The position numbers and the translations under genes were made by a program. From Blattamonas nauphoetae (Eukaryota > Preaxostyla > Oxymonadida), in NCBI GenBank assembly GCA_033064195.1, contig JARBJD010000251.1, positions 47,845-111,844 of the forward strand: a DNA stretch of 64,000 nt, given 5' to 3'. The notes under the pieces are model-generated. The model did not search any database. It had not been told where the DNA came from and worked only from the letters and a program-made list of their open reading frames with translations. This document shows, piece by piece, positions 11,039 through 23,259 of the stretch. Positions within the stretch are counted from its first letter, which is position 1. Each line of letters begins with the position of its first letter.

Positions 11039-12422
11039 TCACCAATATCGTCCGTAGAGATTGGAGGATTTGAGAACAGGAGAGATTGGAAGGGTGCAGT
11101 TGTACCCAGAATAAGTGGCACATGGCTGGACTCCATCGTTGAAGAAGCAGCACAGGAAATCGTCGAGTCCTTCTTCCTTCAGCGACGTGTTCCACATGGC
11201 CACTCGTTTGGCATCGATCTGGTTTCGGTAGATAAGCAAGGGTTGTGTTGGGAGTGGGAGAGGCAGTGACTCCGTCTGATCGAAGAGTTGGGAGGACGAG
11301 GAGGGAGGAGAGGAGTTCGTTGGCAAGGATTGGGGACATTCCCTGTCTGGTTGTCTCATCTTGATTGGTATCACCTGCCACACCAAGCAACATGTGCACC
11401 AATTCGACCACACGGGTGAGTCGGACAACATGAACATGCGTCAAATCTTGTTCTGGAGTTTCGGAAGTTCCAGACAGCTCGGGAGCTCGGGTCAGCCGCA
11501 GAAGACGAGAGCAGGGAAGGAAGAAGGAATTCGGGATGAGAAGAGGGGTGGATGGAACGCAGATCTTCGTCAATGTTGCTTGACTGCATATTTCATACTT
11601 CCTACACTCGAATTCCATCAAGAACACTGCTCCGATGAACCGGTTCGTCAAATGGGTGAGATCTGTGTTCTTGAGTTTGAGTGTTGTTCTGTCATACTGA
11701 TCCGCCTGGGCGTGGCGGAACACGTGTGCCTTGAACAGCGAGAGAGTGCGGGCAGTGTTCGACGGTCTGAGAGGCAGCTGTCCCCACGGCTTTGGAGGTG
11801 TCTTTTGAGGGAAGGGGTGAAGTTGAGTTGATGCGAAGAAGTCGATGACATTTTGAGCGATGTGAGAAGTGCCACAATAATTGAGAAAGCAAAGAAACGG
11901 TAGGGTTTGTTCTTCGTCCAATGAGAGTTAATGTCCCGATAAGCAGCCATGGAGGTTGAGATAGATTGGAAAAATGAAGGTGGATGTGGTATGAACATCT
12001 GGGCTGTGTATCAGATCCCACCACAGAATTGATAAGTCTTTCGGAGATGGAGAGAATATCATTTGGTATTTCGACATCAGCTCTGCAAAAACAAGGGATG
12101 CCCGCAAGGATAGTGGCTGTGCTCCAGATTGGATGATTGTGTGAAAGTAGAGAGGTGAAATTCCTCCATTGGAGAGGGCGAGCATTTTGGTTAAATCTGA
12201 TAAATTGGCATGTGCATCCGAAGAAGAGAGAACATCAATGTGTTCAAGAAATTTACTGCACACAGCTTGGCTGAGAGATATTCGAAGATATCTCACAATG
12301 AAGTCAGATGTTCGTTCGATGAATTGTTGAACAGTTGCAGTCACTTCTGCAGTCAGATCTGGTGTCAGACGGTGTTGCAGGTGTGCGGATCCGCAACGAC
12401 TACGCACTTTCGAGTTTCGTGA
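11039..12422 (-). pseudogene. Large helical protein gene, interrupted frames
   Basis: Coding-like minus-strand sequence runs from about 12422 (FIVRYLRISLSQAVCSKFLE, LALSNGGISPLYFHTII) to 11930. It continues in the same frame from about 11920 to about 11250 (FIGAVFLMEFECRKYEICS, LVELVHMLLGVAGDTNQDE). It then resumes one frame over (AKRVAMWNTSLKEEGLDDF) to a stop at 11039. The break at 11930 could be an intron ending near the CGAAG at about 11915. The change near 11250 looks like a base loss or gain, or a missed intron. The product is helix-rich with no signal peptide, in keeping with the 7.4-9.2 kb gene. I do not recognise a specific family. Confidence 0.45.
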
Positions 12423-14210
12423 TCAAACTCAAATCACTGAAGTGAATGGTCAATGGTATTAAAAATCACTTATTGGTTTGTCTCCTTTCGACTTAATTCG
12501 AGGGTGACTGACAATCTGTTTCTTCAGAGTGAATTCTGTTTGTGATTTAGATGTTTGAGTGTTGTCGGATCGAATTCTCTCAGACAATGGAGACTTTGAT
12601 GTTTTCATTAGAGTCTGAAGGTCAATCGACCGAAGGATCGCGACAGGAACCGTTTGTCGATCTTCACGGAAATCACTTTGGCTGCGCCAAGAATAGCACT
12701 TCAAATCACCTAATTCGGTAGAAAAAATATCATTTGACAGAACCACCGTTGAATAGTGTCGACAAATATTTTATTGCGTTTTCAATTGTTCGAATCGTGA
12801 GACCCGTGTACTATAACGGCGAGACTGAGTTTCTGTTTCTGAAAAAAGTTGAATCCTATATCGTATGCATGATTTCGTTGAGAATACTCACAAAGTTTTG
12901 TGGAATCGTTGATCGATGTGAGCCATTGGAAAGAGTCAGTCTCACATCAAATTGGCTCTGATTTTCATCTGATTGGAGATACAGTCGGATAATTGAAGAA
13001 GGAAGCACATTCATGTGACGAATTATGTTCTTCTATTGGAATCTGACAAAGAAAGTGCCTGTTTTTGAATTGACAGCTTGTAAGAGTGTATTTCGACAAC
13101 GATTGTGTGAAATCAATTGCTACCATTGAATACATGGTGATGAATCTGATGAATTCTTCGATGGTTGACTATCAGTCCATCATTCACACCACGTCACTTT
13201 GAGAAGATAAATACCACAATTGAGACATACTTTGTGCAAACTTATGTGACTAAGGCCTAGTAGTCTGATTTTTGTCCTGAGATTGTGTGTTTTTGCTGTG
13301 GATTAGTGGTCGACAGAGTGACTGTGAATGATCAAAACTCTAAAATGGGTGAACCAAATATCAACAAGGAGGAACAAAATACAAAAACAAACGAGTGATT
13401 ATTGATATCATCTTCATCTTCCAGTTGTGAGTTGATTTTGGAGGGGATTCTCGAGAATGCGTAGTCGTTGCGGATTCGCACAGGTTGGATATGACACGCC
13501 AACAAGACAGAAGGGGGAAACTTGGTAAAATCATCAAAAGTCTTGAATTAAGGAATTGTGTTCTGAATAAGATCGATCCCAATGAAAGAAACGAACCAGT
13601 CAAAAACGCGACGAGTAAGTCTTCCTGAGCAGAGATGGTATCCGAATCAGAAACAGAGACATGATAACATATCGTTTGCAATTCATCCTGGAGAGACGGG
13701 AGAGGCCGGAGTGTTTTTCCATTCCTGACAAGAGCAAAATGGTTGTACTACGCGACACGGCGTCGTCCCTCGGAAGTAAAACTGTAATAGTTTTCTCAAT
13801 TGATGCTCAATGTGGTTCAATTTTCTGCCAATGATAATTGAGAGAGTTAGACACAGTTTGATCAAAAATGAGAAGACAAAAAATTCTGAGTGACGTGAAA
13901 ACTGTAAAACAAAAAAAATGATGGACATGCTCCTCGCGACATGACACGTCCCTCACCTCATCGGGCTCGATCTTTCTAATATTTCGTTATTTTACCAACA
14001 CTAGAGGAACACTCGAGGAGGCAGTCACTGAACGAGAGAACCATGTTTCCATTACTTTCTTGTGGGGTAGTGTTCCAGACTCTGATGATTTCATTACGAA
14101 CTGAGTCAATTGTGACGTAAATCGCATAATTTTCAAAAGAATTGATACGAGCGTTCACGAAATGTGTTTGATGAGATTAAAGTCGGCTGAGACTGATAGA
14201 ATGGTTTTTT
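12423..14210. other. Region without a supported gene; one 35-bp inverted repeat pair
   Basis: The minus-strand frames 12459-12746 and 13361-13681 have no motif. The second contains a short hydrophobic run (DLLVAFLTGSFLSLGSILF). A segment around GCGTAGTCGTTGCGGATTCG occurs at about 13456-13482 and, inverted, at about 12385-12415, so a small dispersed repeat is present. Confidence 0.3.
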
Positions 14211-14744
14211 GACTATAGTTTGCTCTTTCAAATTGAGACATTTCAGCGTTTTCATTGTTTCAACCGGCACTATCTCTGAGAAGGACCCGTGTGTGGTGAT
14301 GAGGGTCCATCTTTCCCTCAGTGAGCCATTCGACGAAGGATCAAGGCTCTCTTTCGAATTGTTTCTTTCATGAGTTTTGTCTGTTTGGCGAAGTGAAGAA
14401 TCTCTGTGAGAGAGGACTCGAGAAATTCTAGAAGACACAAAAAGGAAAGACACAGCAGGATGTGAATCAAGGTCGTGTGGTCATTTACCATGGGTCGGCA
14501 TGTCCTATAGGCAGGACATCGTAGGACAGCCAAAAAGAGGAGGACAATTTGGATTAAAATGCCGATGTCAAGAATTGAACCAGCCCCTTGCTTCAAAAGA
14601 AGCTGAAAACTGGAATCGAAAAATGAGGAGAAGAAAGGGACAATAAGGCACATTTTCTGTTTTAGAATCGTTTCAATTGTGTTTTTTCACCCTATTTTGA
14701 CGAAAATCGTGAAAGGTGTCAAAACGCGCTTGATCAGCCCACCA

Positions 14745-14893
14745 TAGGACACGATAGGACAATTTTAAATCGGGCTCAAACCATAGGACATGAAAGCTAT
14801 TTGAGGTCTTCACAATAATTGCGTTCAGTTTTCACAATAAAATCGAGGGAGGACAATTGTCCTGTCCTGTCCTATCGTGTCCTATGGTGGCCC
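14745..14893. repeat. AGGACA-rich inverted repeat in element E
   Basis: CACCATAGGACACGATAGGAC (about 14748-14770) is the inverse of the stretch ending CGTGTCCTATGGTGG (about 14865-14890). Tandem GTCCT pentamers sit beside the second arm. Short subterminal motif clusters of this kind are known binding sites of hAT transposases; that role is inferred here. Confidence 0.6.
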
Positions 14894-15279
14894 GATCTGT
14901 CCTATCAAACCATCATTTTTCTAAAACGCTCCTCAACTCTGCCAAACGGCACTTTTGTCTCCGGAGACTGAATCAGAGATGAGCCTTGCATGTTCTTTTC
15001 TCGTGATTATCGTCATTTCTTGCTCTCTCTTCTGTATTAGACAGTTGATCTTGTGTTCGAGTTGACAGCTGAAATCGCCAAACTAAAACAAAGAACGTGG
15101 TTATGAAGAAGTCTATTGACTCTCACTTTGTATTTTCTTTTCTTCTTTCCATTTTTGTGTCGATTCAAGGCGAATAGACCATGTTCGGATCAACAATTGA
15201 ACCAATCTTTACTGTTTTATCACTAGGACAAGTATCCTTAGCTGTCATGTTTGAGAGAGGAGGGAAATAGATTTCTCAT

Positions 15280-17080
15280 GTGACTTTCAATCTTCTCGAC
15301 GTTTCTTCTTGCTCCTCTCGTCTTGGAGGAGATCGCTTCATTTCCATTAACGGATCGACCCCCTCCTGCCTCGCTGATGTTGTTATTTCCCCTAAATTTC
15401 CCCACTCTTTCTTTATCCTCTCATATTACTCTTCATTTCAGGTCTGTCGCTGGCATGGTGTTGATTGGAATGTTGGACATTTTCTCTTCCCTTCTGACGA
15501 TCACTCTCCATGGGAGTGTCTTGTTTGAATATGTATTGGCGCCACAACGGAATATCCCGGTTTTATTTCGATAATTTTAACAAGCACACCATTTTACGAC
15601 TTCTCATTCTGAACTGCACTTTCATAATCTCTCCACCCTCACTCAGCTCATTTTCAACTCTCACCAACAATATTATCCGTATTCCTATTTTGTCTGCATT
15701 CATGTTTTCATAACCAATCATTTATCTCTTTCTTTCAACGCAGCACTGTTCCCATTCGACGAATTTGGAGAGCTCAGTCTTCCCGCCATCGGAAATCTCG
15801 TGCAAGAGATGCTTGGTAAAGCTGTGGAAAACTTTTGGATGAACAGGGAGGTGTGTGGAATCAGAAAAGTTCGATCTGGATTTCGACTACTTTCCATTCA
15901 CGTTCTCCTTCTTGTTGCTGTTTTCATTGTTTTTTCATCTCCATCTCTCCATCAGGTGTTCTCCCACTCCCTCCGTCACTTCGAAACCATTCTCACATCA
16001 TTCTTCCCGCCACAATCAACATTCGACGAAGCCATCACCTCCTCCCTCTGCCTATACTCCACAATCAACCGCTTTGTCGTCGAGTCTTCGTCCCAGACGG
16101 CTTTGGGAGAAGGATAGGTGAGCGAGCGAATGATTTTGGTTGTTGTGGACACTCTTGCACCTACCGCGAAGACCGCCCTCAACACCACTGTTCACTTCGT
16201 AACGCGACTTTATATGGAGGAACAATCCACAGAACACCAATTTTGGAGAACGGGACGATCATCACACTTCCTGTCGAGCTGACAACACCGTCAATTCTGA
16301 ACCAAACAAACGCGTTCATGCCAGCGCCGCAGAAGCTGATCAATTCATCTGGAACTCCAACAAACAAAGAGATCAACTCAGCGCTGCCCACTGTGACGAC
16401 TTTTTCGTTTTTGTTTGCGATTATGCTTGGAGATGTGTGAGACGGGCGATTGTGCTGGTTGTGGGAGTATTGAACTGTATGTTAGGGAGAAAGGGGGAAG
16501 ATGGACTAATGGGAATGATATTTGCTTGTTTTTAATTCATTTTCTCTGATTTGGTTCCTTTTAAGTGTTTTGAACCATTTGAGCCACGATCTCACTTTGA
16601 TGATTCTTGTCGTTCTTCCTTTCCTCTTCTTCCTACTCACTCTCCCCTATTCTCTCATCTCGCAGCTCCATCGTTCCTTCCAAATTGGTCGGATCCTGCT
16701 CGTGTTGGTGGAAACGATGTCGATCGTCACTCGCCTGTCATGCAAGGAGTTCTATTCAACCTCGCTGCCCTTCTTCACGAGTATGTGGAAGGTGGATGCG
16801 GGAGAAACGAAGAAAGTGGGGATATATGTGTTTGGAGTCGATTCTGTTGGCTGACGCTTCTTTCGTCTTATGCAACTCCCGATATTGCCTTTCTCATCTT
16901 TTTTTGCTTTTTTCCTTCGTTTATTCCTTCGTATTTTATTTGGTTCTGTCTCATTCTCTCTGTGTCCCTTCAGATCTAGCTTCTATGAGACATCTCGTTC
17001 TACTTCCTCACATCTCTCAAAATGAAGATGTCATTCCTCATCACAGTGATCTTTATGATACACACGTGAATGCTATGTAA
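15280..17080 (+). pseudogene. Unidentified intron-bearing gene fragments inside element E
   Basis: Coding-like plus-strand blocks are separated by pyrimidine-rich segments ending in AG. One begins after TTTCTTTCAACGCAG at about 15743 (FDEFGELSLPAIGNLVQEML). It stops at a GTGTGT donor near 15850, and the next block starts after CTCCATCAG near 15957 (FSHSLRHFETILTSFF). A further block at about 16200-16437 (ENGTIITLPVELTTPSILNQ) ends in a hydrophobic tail. Another at about 16550-16850 has a membrane-like run (MILVVLPFLFFLLTLPYSLI). I cannot assign a family or a single continuous reading. The blocks look like host exons rather than transposase. Confidence 0.35.
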
Positions 17081-17567
17081 TTCAGAACAACATATCAACA
17101 TAAGAAAGTCGGATCTCACTGGCGGAGACAATGTCACTAAATTTGCGCAATCAAAGCAGAAAACAAGTCCATCTGCAGCATACTGCCTGATTTACATTGA
17201 GGAATTGCACACTCGACGAGTGCAGTGATGAAGCGGCCATAGCGATGCATAATCAACGTAGACAGCTTCCTCCATCTAATCCGGCGAGAATGTCATCTCA
17301 CACTCATTAAAACCACAATGCTGTCTTATCGTTTCTCAATTTTGGAAGAGAGGTGTTCAGATTCGTGTGTTTTCAAAACTTAGATGGATGATCGGACCAC
17401 TTTAAATTTGAGCTTTCGATCAACACTTGTTGTTTCATTTTCGCTTCCAATTCACAGACAATGAACCTAAAAACGCACTTTAAGTTGAAAAACAAGACAA
17501 TTAACCATGAAGTCCATCATCTACATGCTTTTTTGAACAGAACCCACTCATCGCCTAATTAAGCGCC

Positions 17568-17606
17568 GAAAGCCCGTGTCCTATCGTAGGACACGGGTTT
17601 TCGGGG
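17568..17606. repeat. Palindrome with AGGACA motifs at the right end of E
   Basis: AAAGCCCGTGTCCTAT followed by CGTAGGACACGGGTTTTC forms a near-perfect hairpin immediately inside the right terminal repeat of element E. Confidence 0.6.
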
Positions 17607-18182
17607 AGGACATGTCGACCCATGGTAAGTGGTCATCCCGGCAAACTTGAAATTTGAGGATGGGTTGGAATTGAATTTCACAGAAAATGTTTAGTGTCTG
17701 AAAAGATCATTGAAGGAAAGAGAGCCTTGATCCTTCGTCTAATGGCTCACTGAGGGAAAGATGGACCCTCATCACCACACACGGGTCCTTCTCAGAGATA
17801 GTGCCGGTTGAAACAATGAAAACGCTGAAATGTCTCAATTTGAAAGAGCAAACTACAGGGTGGTCAGTGAAAACTTGGGCAGCCCGTTTCTCACTACTCA
17901 GAAGGATATCGAGTTTGCCATTGTCAGTGGTAATTCGTTTTGTCATATTTCATCAGTAGTCATAGTGCCCTCAGAAACCCGCGCAAAATACATAAACCCG
18001 CGCAAAATCCGTTTAATCAAAAATCATGATGAATTAATTCCGATGCTCTCGAATTTCTCTCCTTTTTACTCACAAACACTTCTTTTCCAAGTGATTTCAA
18101 ATGAACGTTTTATTTCTGGTTTGATCTCAATTGAATTCTTCAAAAATGTGTGATTTGTGTTGAAATGGTCTTTGAAATGAAA

Positions 18183-21182
18183 CTACAATGGTCGAAAGAA
18201 ATATTCAATGGATGGTTTTCTGATCGAGGTGTTTCCTGATGATCTATCGTACCTCCATGTTCCGCACAAGATCGACGTTCTTTTCCCCCCCTGCTTCACG
18301 TTCAGTCGTCCTCCCTGTCCCACTCCCGTTCTGTCTGCTGCGTCTGCCGCAGGGTCGATGTCTTTCAATGCTTCTATCCCGTTCGCCACTGTCGTCAAGA
18401 GGGATTTGGTGGGAACAATAAAGGCGAAGAAGGCGACACAAGCGAGGAAGAATGCGACGATGAACGAGATGATGAGGAGAATTTGGAATACGCTGATTGT
18501 CTTTGTCATCTCGCTGATAACAGCTTCGAGGAACATTTTGAATCCGCCACGCAGATCGTACACGAGGAGAGAACCCATGATCTGAGAGGAGAGGACACAA
18601 CGTGAGAGAAAGGGGATCAGAAGGAGGAGAGTGGAGAGCACACCTGGACGTTCTCGTTGCTGAGTGGCATCCCGCTGTAGGGATTCGGTGCTGTAGCAAT
18701 CATGCGGGCTGCCTCAATGTGCTACAGGATGAGTGCCTGCAGTCCGCTGAAGTTTCCTGTTAGTCAATAAATCCGATTTTCCACTGCACAATCGGCAGCA
18801 TCGAGGGCATGCATTCAGTTGACTGGGAGAGTGATGAAAATAGCGTGTGATGAGAGAGAAATGAGATCGATGGAAGAAAGCGGACAGAACGAAGTGAAGA
18901 TCGCATGGAGGAGTCAAACCTCGAACATCAGTGCGTTGGCCGAGCTGCCCTTCTTCATCGTTGGTTCCACGGACAATCCGTCGAAGATTTGGTCGCCAGT
19001 CGGGATGACGTTTTGGGAGGAGGAACCCTGATTGGCGAGGATGTCGATAGCGTTGTAGTATGTGATCTGAATACGAGTGAAAAGAGAGACGGGGGGATGG
19101 GTGTAGGAAATGGGTTGCTTGAAGCGGAAGAGAGGATACCTCACTCGCGAGTAGTGCTTGGATCAGGCCCATGTCGGATGAGAGGTGTCTGCTGTCGATC
19201 CATGGTCCTTCTGCGGATGGGACGATACTCCACCTGGAGAGAAGAAAGAGAAGGAGAATGATGAAAAGACATGAGAAGAGAAGATGAGATGAAGAGATGA
19301 GGAGGAAAGGCAAATGAGTTGAGAATGTGAGCACACCGCCAACGATTAGGATAATTCCGATCACAACGCGGACGTAGAAAGAGTTTGGGATGAAGTTTGA
19401 CATTTTGTTGATTTTGTTGAGCAGATCAATCTGTTGCGGCGCCAGACCGTTTCTGTCCTTCTTCTTTTTCTTTTTTTCTCTTCCTCCTCTGCCTTCTTCT
19501 TCTCCTCGGCCTCTCTCTTCGCTTTCTGCGATTTTGTCTCTTCCTTCTCGCCGTCTTTCAGCTCGTTCTTCTTCTTATCCTCGTCTTCTTCGTTCTCCTC
19601 TTCGTCCTGATTCTTCTTTCCTATCATTTTCTCATCGTCGTTCACCTGCCCTCGTTCAGAGTTTAGCTCCAGCTCCTCTTCGCTGAATCCAGCTCCCCGT
19701 CGTTGTTCCAAAGGAGTAGCGATTTGGAAGAAAACTTCCCTTCGCTCTCGCTTGAGTTTGTTGATGGTCTGTACAAACTGCACAATCAGGACGATGAGAG
19801 GGAGTACAATCGAGGTTACTCCAACCGCGATGTCGATGTACTGTACGACCAACGACTGTTGTTCGGAGTTGCCACAGGTCCGTTCATGATCACAAAGTAG
19901 AGCTGGGCAGGGAGGCCAGGCCATTCCACGGTGTTTCAGAATCCTTCGTTGATGATGAGAGCAGCTACGTTGACGATGTTGTTGACCAGGTCGATCAGGT
20001 TCATGTTCACGATTTGTGTCTCTGTCATTCACATCGCTGAGGTGCATCCGACTTTGACCTCATTGTACGACGGTATGATGATGGGGATGCCTCCGAATTC
20101 CATCGTTGAACATTCATTCGTTGCCGAAGCTTCCTGGTACACATCGTCCAGTCCCTCGCCGAGCGTGGTTGCTCTCCTCTCGAACACTCTGGTGATGAGA
20201 CTGGTGCTGGGCATGAAGGTCACGTTCATGGATTCCAGCTGAGTGTCTGTGTATTGTGAGCGGAGCATGAAGAAGTTGGAGTAGAGAACCATATCGAGGA
20301 TGGATGAGAGCATGTTTGCGAAGTGGCTGACCTGGTTGGTGTTGACACTGGACGTTGTGGACGTCATCAGCACAACCACACATCGCCACCATGGCCCCGA
20401 CAATCACAATCCCCGACATGATCACGATGGGGATGAACAGAGGCAGGAGCGCTTTCTTGCCCTCGTCTTCTTCTTTTTCTGTTGCCCACTCGACTGTCCA
20501 GCAATAGTCGACAGCTTGCTTCCTCCATTCACTCTGCTCATCGTCTCGGTCACTGTCGTGTCCTCTTCGATGATGTTTGCTTCTGTGAACATCAGCATGG
20601 CTGTGTCATCGTCTTTGTAGATGTCCCTCAGCAGTGCTCCGCATCCTCTGATCACCTGGGCACTTTTTGGGTACTGGCGAAGGAGCAGCTGGAAAACATC
20701 TCGCGAGTCACGCTCGAATCAGATTGCCTTGTCCAAGAGGAGCAGATACGCTTGTTGGAGGTAGGCGCGGGACATGTCGTGTGCTTTTGTAGCTTTCGCA
20801 AAGTTCAGTTTGAATGACACACCCTGTGAGTTCTGTCCGCCCTGTGAACTTGTCTTTCGCCCATCTTCATCTGGCAGTTTGTGTGGGAAAGATAGAAGAA
20901 AGCTGATCGGCAAGAGAAACGCACTCTCTGTTCTTCCTGTATTCTTTCTCGGTCAAGAACTTGATTGCTTCTTGTACCTGCCTTGCGTTGGTGTATTTCG
21001 GCTCTTTTCGATTCACTTGCTCGCTTAGGAACTTCGACTGGACAGACTTTCCTGCCATCGGACTCGCCCCTGGTGTGGGAAAGGACAGTCCAGAACTTGA
21101 GCAAGATTGTCGGAATTTTGTTTGGACGGAAAGACAGAGTCGTCTGGCTGAGAATACTTGCAGTTGGAGGGTTTGGGATTGA
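18183..21182 (-). pseudogene. TmcB/TmcC-like multi-pass membrane protein gene, disrupted
   Basis: Read 5'->3' on the minus strand, the gene begins with a helical stretch (KFLSEQVNRKEPKYTNARQ near 21050) and a TPR-like block (YPKSAQVIRGCGALLRDIYK and DDDTAMLMFTEANIIEED, 20.5-20.7 kb). This block is typical of the TmcB/TmcC family of protist membrane proteins. Membrane segments follow (PLFIPIVIMSGIVIVGAMVA; GVTSIVLPLIVLIVQFVQ; FYVRVVIGIILIVGGVL; FQILLIISFIVAFFLACVAF), with an acidic/basic charged linker at 19.4-19.7 kb. Pyrimidine-rich introns lie at about 19.2-19.3 and 18.6-18.7 kb. Oddities are an in-frame TGA at 20719-20721 inside a continuous alignment-like block, a frame change in an A-rich run near 20475, and another near 20400. 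The last exon overlaps the conserved left end of element A. It is probably a captured, decaying copy. Confidence 0.65.
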
Positions 21183-21381
21183 GAAGACTTAGCTTTGTAT
21201 CACGAAGCAGATAATCAGTTTGTCTGTCAGTCCTCGATCACCGATTGTCCAGAGTTGTGAGTAGAAATGGGCGGGGGTGCGGTGAAGTTTGATGGTGAGT
21301 TCACTGTCAGATGCAGTTGGACACCGAGTGAGAAGAGGATCGTGAGTGATGAGAGTGTTGACAGGTAGTACTCAGACAAAA

Positions 21382-22700
21382 TCATCGTATTTCACGACAA
21401 CGTCCATCATTGGTTCCTGCTGAGAGGAAAGTGGCTGATCTTGTTGCTTCTTCTTTTGATGACCGAGATCCGTCTTCGAATGTGAGGAAAGAATTATTTG
21501 AAGTCAGCTTCGATGAGGACACGTCAATTGTCAGCTCTTGGAATGTCAGTGTGCTTGGGTCGTCCGAGTCGCTGCTCAGTACACGTCTCTTCGATGTCAT
21601 CTCCACAACTCCTCGCTTGTTGTGTCCACTGATCGTCACACAATTCACAAATCCCGTGTATTTCACTGTGATTGCTATGTTTTCGTCGAGCTGAGCTGAA
21701 ATCGTTGATCCTCATTTATGTTGTGAGGTGAGAGGGTGATGCGCTCAATTGTTGTCCGGGTGATCTCAATTGGTGCTTCGTTTTTGGTCAGAGGTTCATC
21801 CACTGTGTATTTTATTGGTTATGTCTGCGTTGTGATTGGAGTGAAGTGAAGAGCGTGTGTTGTGAGTGTTTCTGATTCGATTTTGATCGTGCATGTTGCT
21901 GTCCTGATTGTGCGCATTTTTTAAAGACGACGGTGTCCATTTCATTCGCTTGGTTGATGTGATACTGCTGGTCAGACCGACATTTGAATGGAAGAGGACA
22001 GTTGCGTGCTCTATCAAGAACTGCACAAAGTAATTTCGAGTTTCCGCACAGCTCATGTTCAAACTTTCCCCCGAGGCATATGTAGGCCCTCCAGCGTTAT
22101 GGTTGGCAAGGAAGACAAGCGACGACGAGTGCTGCTGTTTGTCCCCTATCAAGGAAAGTTCATGTCCTTTCGGTTCGAAAATGTTGGTTTCTGTGTTCTT
22201 CGGCGTGGTGAAGTAATCGGCGATGGGCTTATACTTGACCCTGAGCTCCAATTCGGTTCGATGTCTTCTTCTCCGAACTCCACATTCTCCAGTCTGATTG
22301 CCTCATCATTGTGACTGACGAGGGAAAAAGAGAGTCCTCCTCCAATTTACGCCGCTGAGCACGCTCAACTGTAGCTGCCTTCAAACGAGATTGTTTTGCT
22401 AATCACATACGCCCACACTCCTCCTCCATTTCCCCCCTCTGCAATGCATATGTCAAACGTGTTTTTTGTAAGTATTCCACCAATGATTGTATTCGTGATG
22501 GTTAGAGTCCCTTGAGCGATGTTGTCGAAGATGATTGCGGATTCTGTTGATGAGCTCGAACATTGATCGATTGTACATCCCTTGATCTCACGACTAGCCA
22601 AGTCAATCCTCCATGCGGCACCAATTCCTTGTAACCAACAGAGCCGGAATGTGCAATTCTCAATTCTCGCACTGTGTTTTGTTTATCAATCTTGGATTGT
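21382..22700 (-). pseudogene. Beta-helix surface-protein fragments (cargo of A)
   Basis: Three minus-strand frames alternate. At 22601-22365 there is IIFDNIAQGTLTITNTIIGG. At 22251-21796 there is HSSSLVFLANHNAGGPTYAS and NYFVQFLIEHATVLFHSNVG. At 21666-21382 there is VLSSDSDDPSTLTFQELTID. The short repeated strand-turn pattern rich in S, T, N and I is that of right-handed beta-helix (pectin-lyase-like) extracellular proteins. Frames change between blocks, so introns or base changes interrupt it. No start or signal peptide is evident, and it appears to be a partial gene. Confidence 0.5.
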
Positions 22701-22984
22701 GATTGACTGCTAGAATGGCGAGTTATACATGTTCATGCGTCGTCTGGTGTGAGTGAAAGTTGGGAGGAAGAGGTGATATACGCGATGGAGGGCAGTTTCT
22801 CATCCCTCAAGTGTTTGACACAAATTTGACCCACTTTTGATTTCGATCTAGCTCCATTTTTATAAGTTTTGAGTAACTAGGTCTAAAAAGTGGAAATATG
22901 AAATGGAAGCAATTATTACACAATGACAATCACAGTTTTAGTTTTGCGCGGGTTTATGGATAAAGCGGGTTTTGAGGGCACTAT

Positions 22985-23018
22985 CAGTTTTCACAGTTTT
23001 GAAAAAATGTTCAACTTA
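22985..23018. other. Spacer between elements A and B
   Basis: Only about 34 bases separate the two elements. The stretch CAGTTTTCACAGTTTTG slightly resembles the inverse of the mariner-like terminus at about 17856, which would fit A having inserted into an older mariner. Confidence 0.35.
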
Positions 23019-23259
23019 TAGTGCCCTCAGAAACCCGCGCAAAATACATAAACCCGCGCAAAATCCATTTAATCAAAAATCATGATGAATTAATTCCGAT
23101 GATCTCGAATTTCACTCCTTTTAATCATAAACACTTCGTTACCAAGTGAATTCAAACGAACTTTTTATTTCTGGTTTGATCTCAATTGAATTCTTCAAAA
23201 GTGTGTAATATTGATGGTAATTGTGTTTGAAATGATGAAACAATGATGAAAAGAAAGAT

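Larger units (their letters stand above)
14485..17628. mobile_element. Element E: hAT-like element carrying spliced gene fragments
   Basis: The termini are inverted repeats of about 22 bp beginning TTACCATGGGTCGRCATG with one mismatch. They are bracketed by the 8-bp direct repeat GTGGTCAT (14477-14484 and 17629-17636), which fits the nTnnnnAn pattern known for hAT insertions. Both subterminal regions are dense in GTCCT/AGGAC. The interior holds plus-strand exon-like frames (15.3-17.1 kb) and no hAT transposase signature that I can find. The element sits inside element C, whose sequence resumes on the far side. Element D at 45.5-49.3 kb has matching end structure. Confidence 0.75.
14216..17855. 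mobile_element. Element C: small TA-flanked TIR element split by element E
   Basis: Inverted arms at 14216-14355 and 17720-17855, starting TAGTTTGCTCTTTCAAATTG, are close complements. With the TA at each end read as the target duplication, and with element E (14485-17628) and its second 8-bp repeat removed, C would be about 490 bp. It has no coding capacity. The outer right end abuts a CAGGGTGGTCAGTG sequence resembling a mariner terminus, so a further TA-targeting element may have landed there. Confidence 0.7.
17965..22981. mobile_element. Element A: TA-flanked TIR element with gene cargo (5.0 kb)
   Basis: The left end reads GTGCCCTCAGAAACCCGCGC. The right end, read inverted, begins GTGCCCTCAAAACCCGC. 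Both are bordered by TA (17963-17964 and 22982-22983). The terminal inverted repeats extend about 85 bp and contain two AAACCCGC boxes each. About 330 bp at the left end and 185 bp at the right end match the ends of element B, while the interiors are unrelated. The cargo is minus-strand: a TmcB-like gene (18.2-21.2 kb) and beta-helix fragments (21.4-22.7 kb). No transposase is visible, so the element is probably mobilised in trans. Confidence 0.75.

Noticed and set aside
17830-18153. Plus-strand 107-codon frame at the left end of element A
   Set aside because: It spans the terminal inverted repeat and lies opposite the minus-strand cargo; its sequence is element-terminal, not coding.
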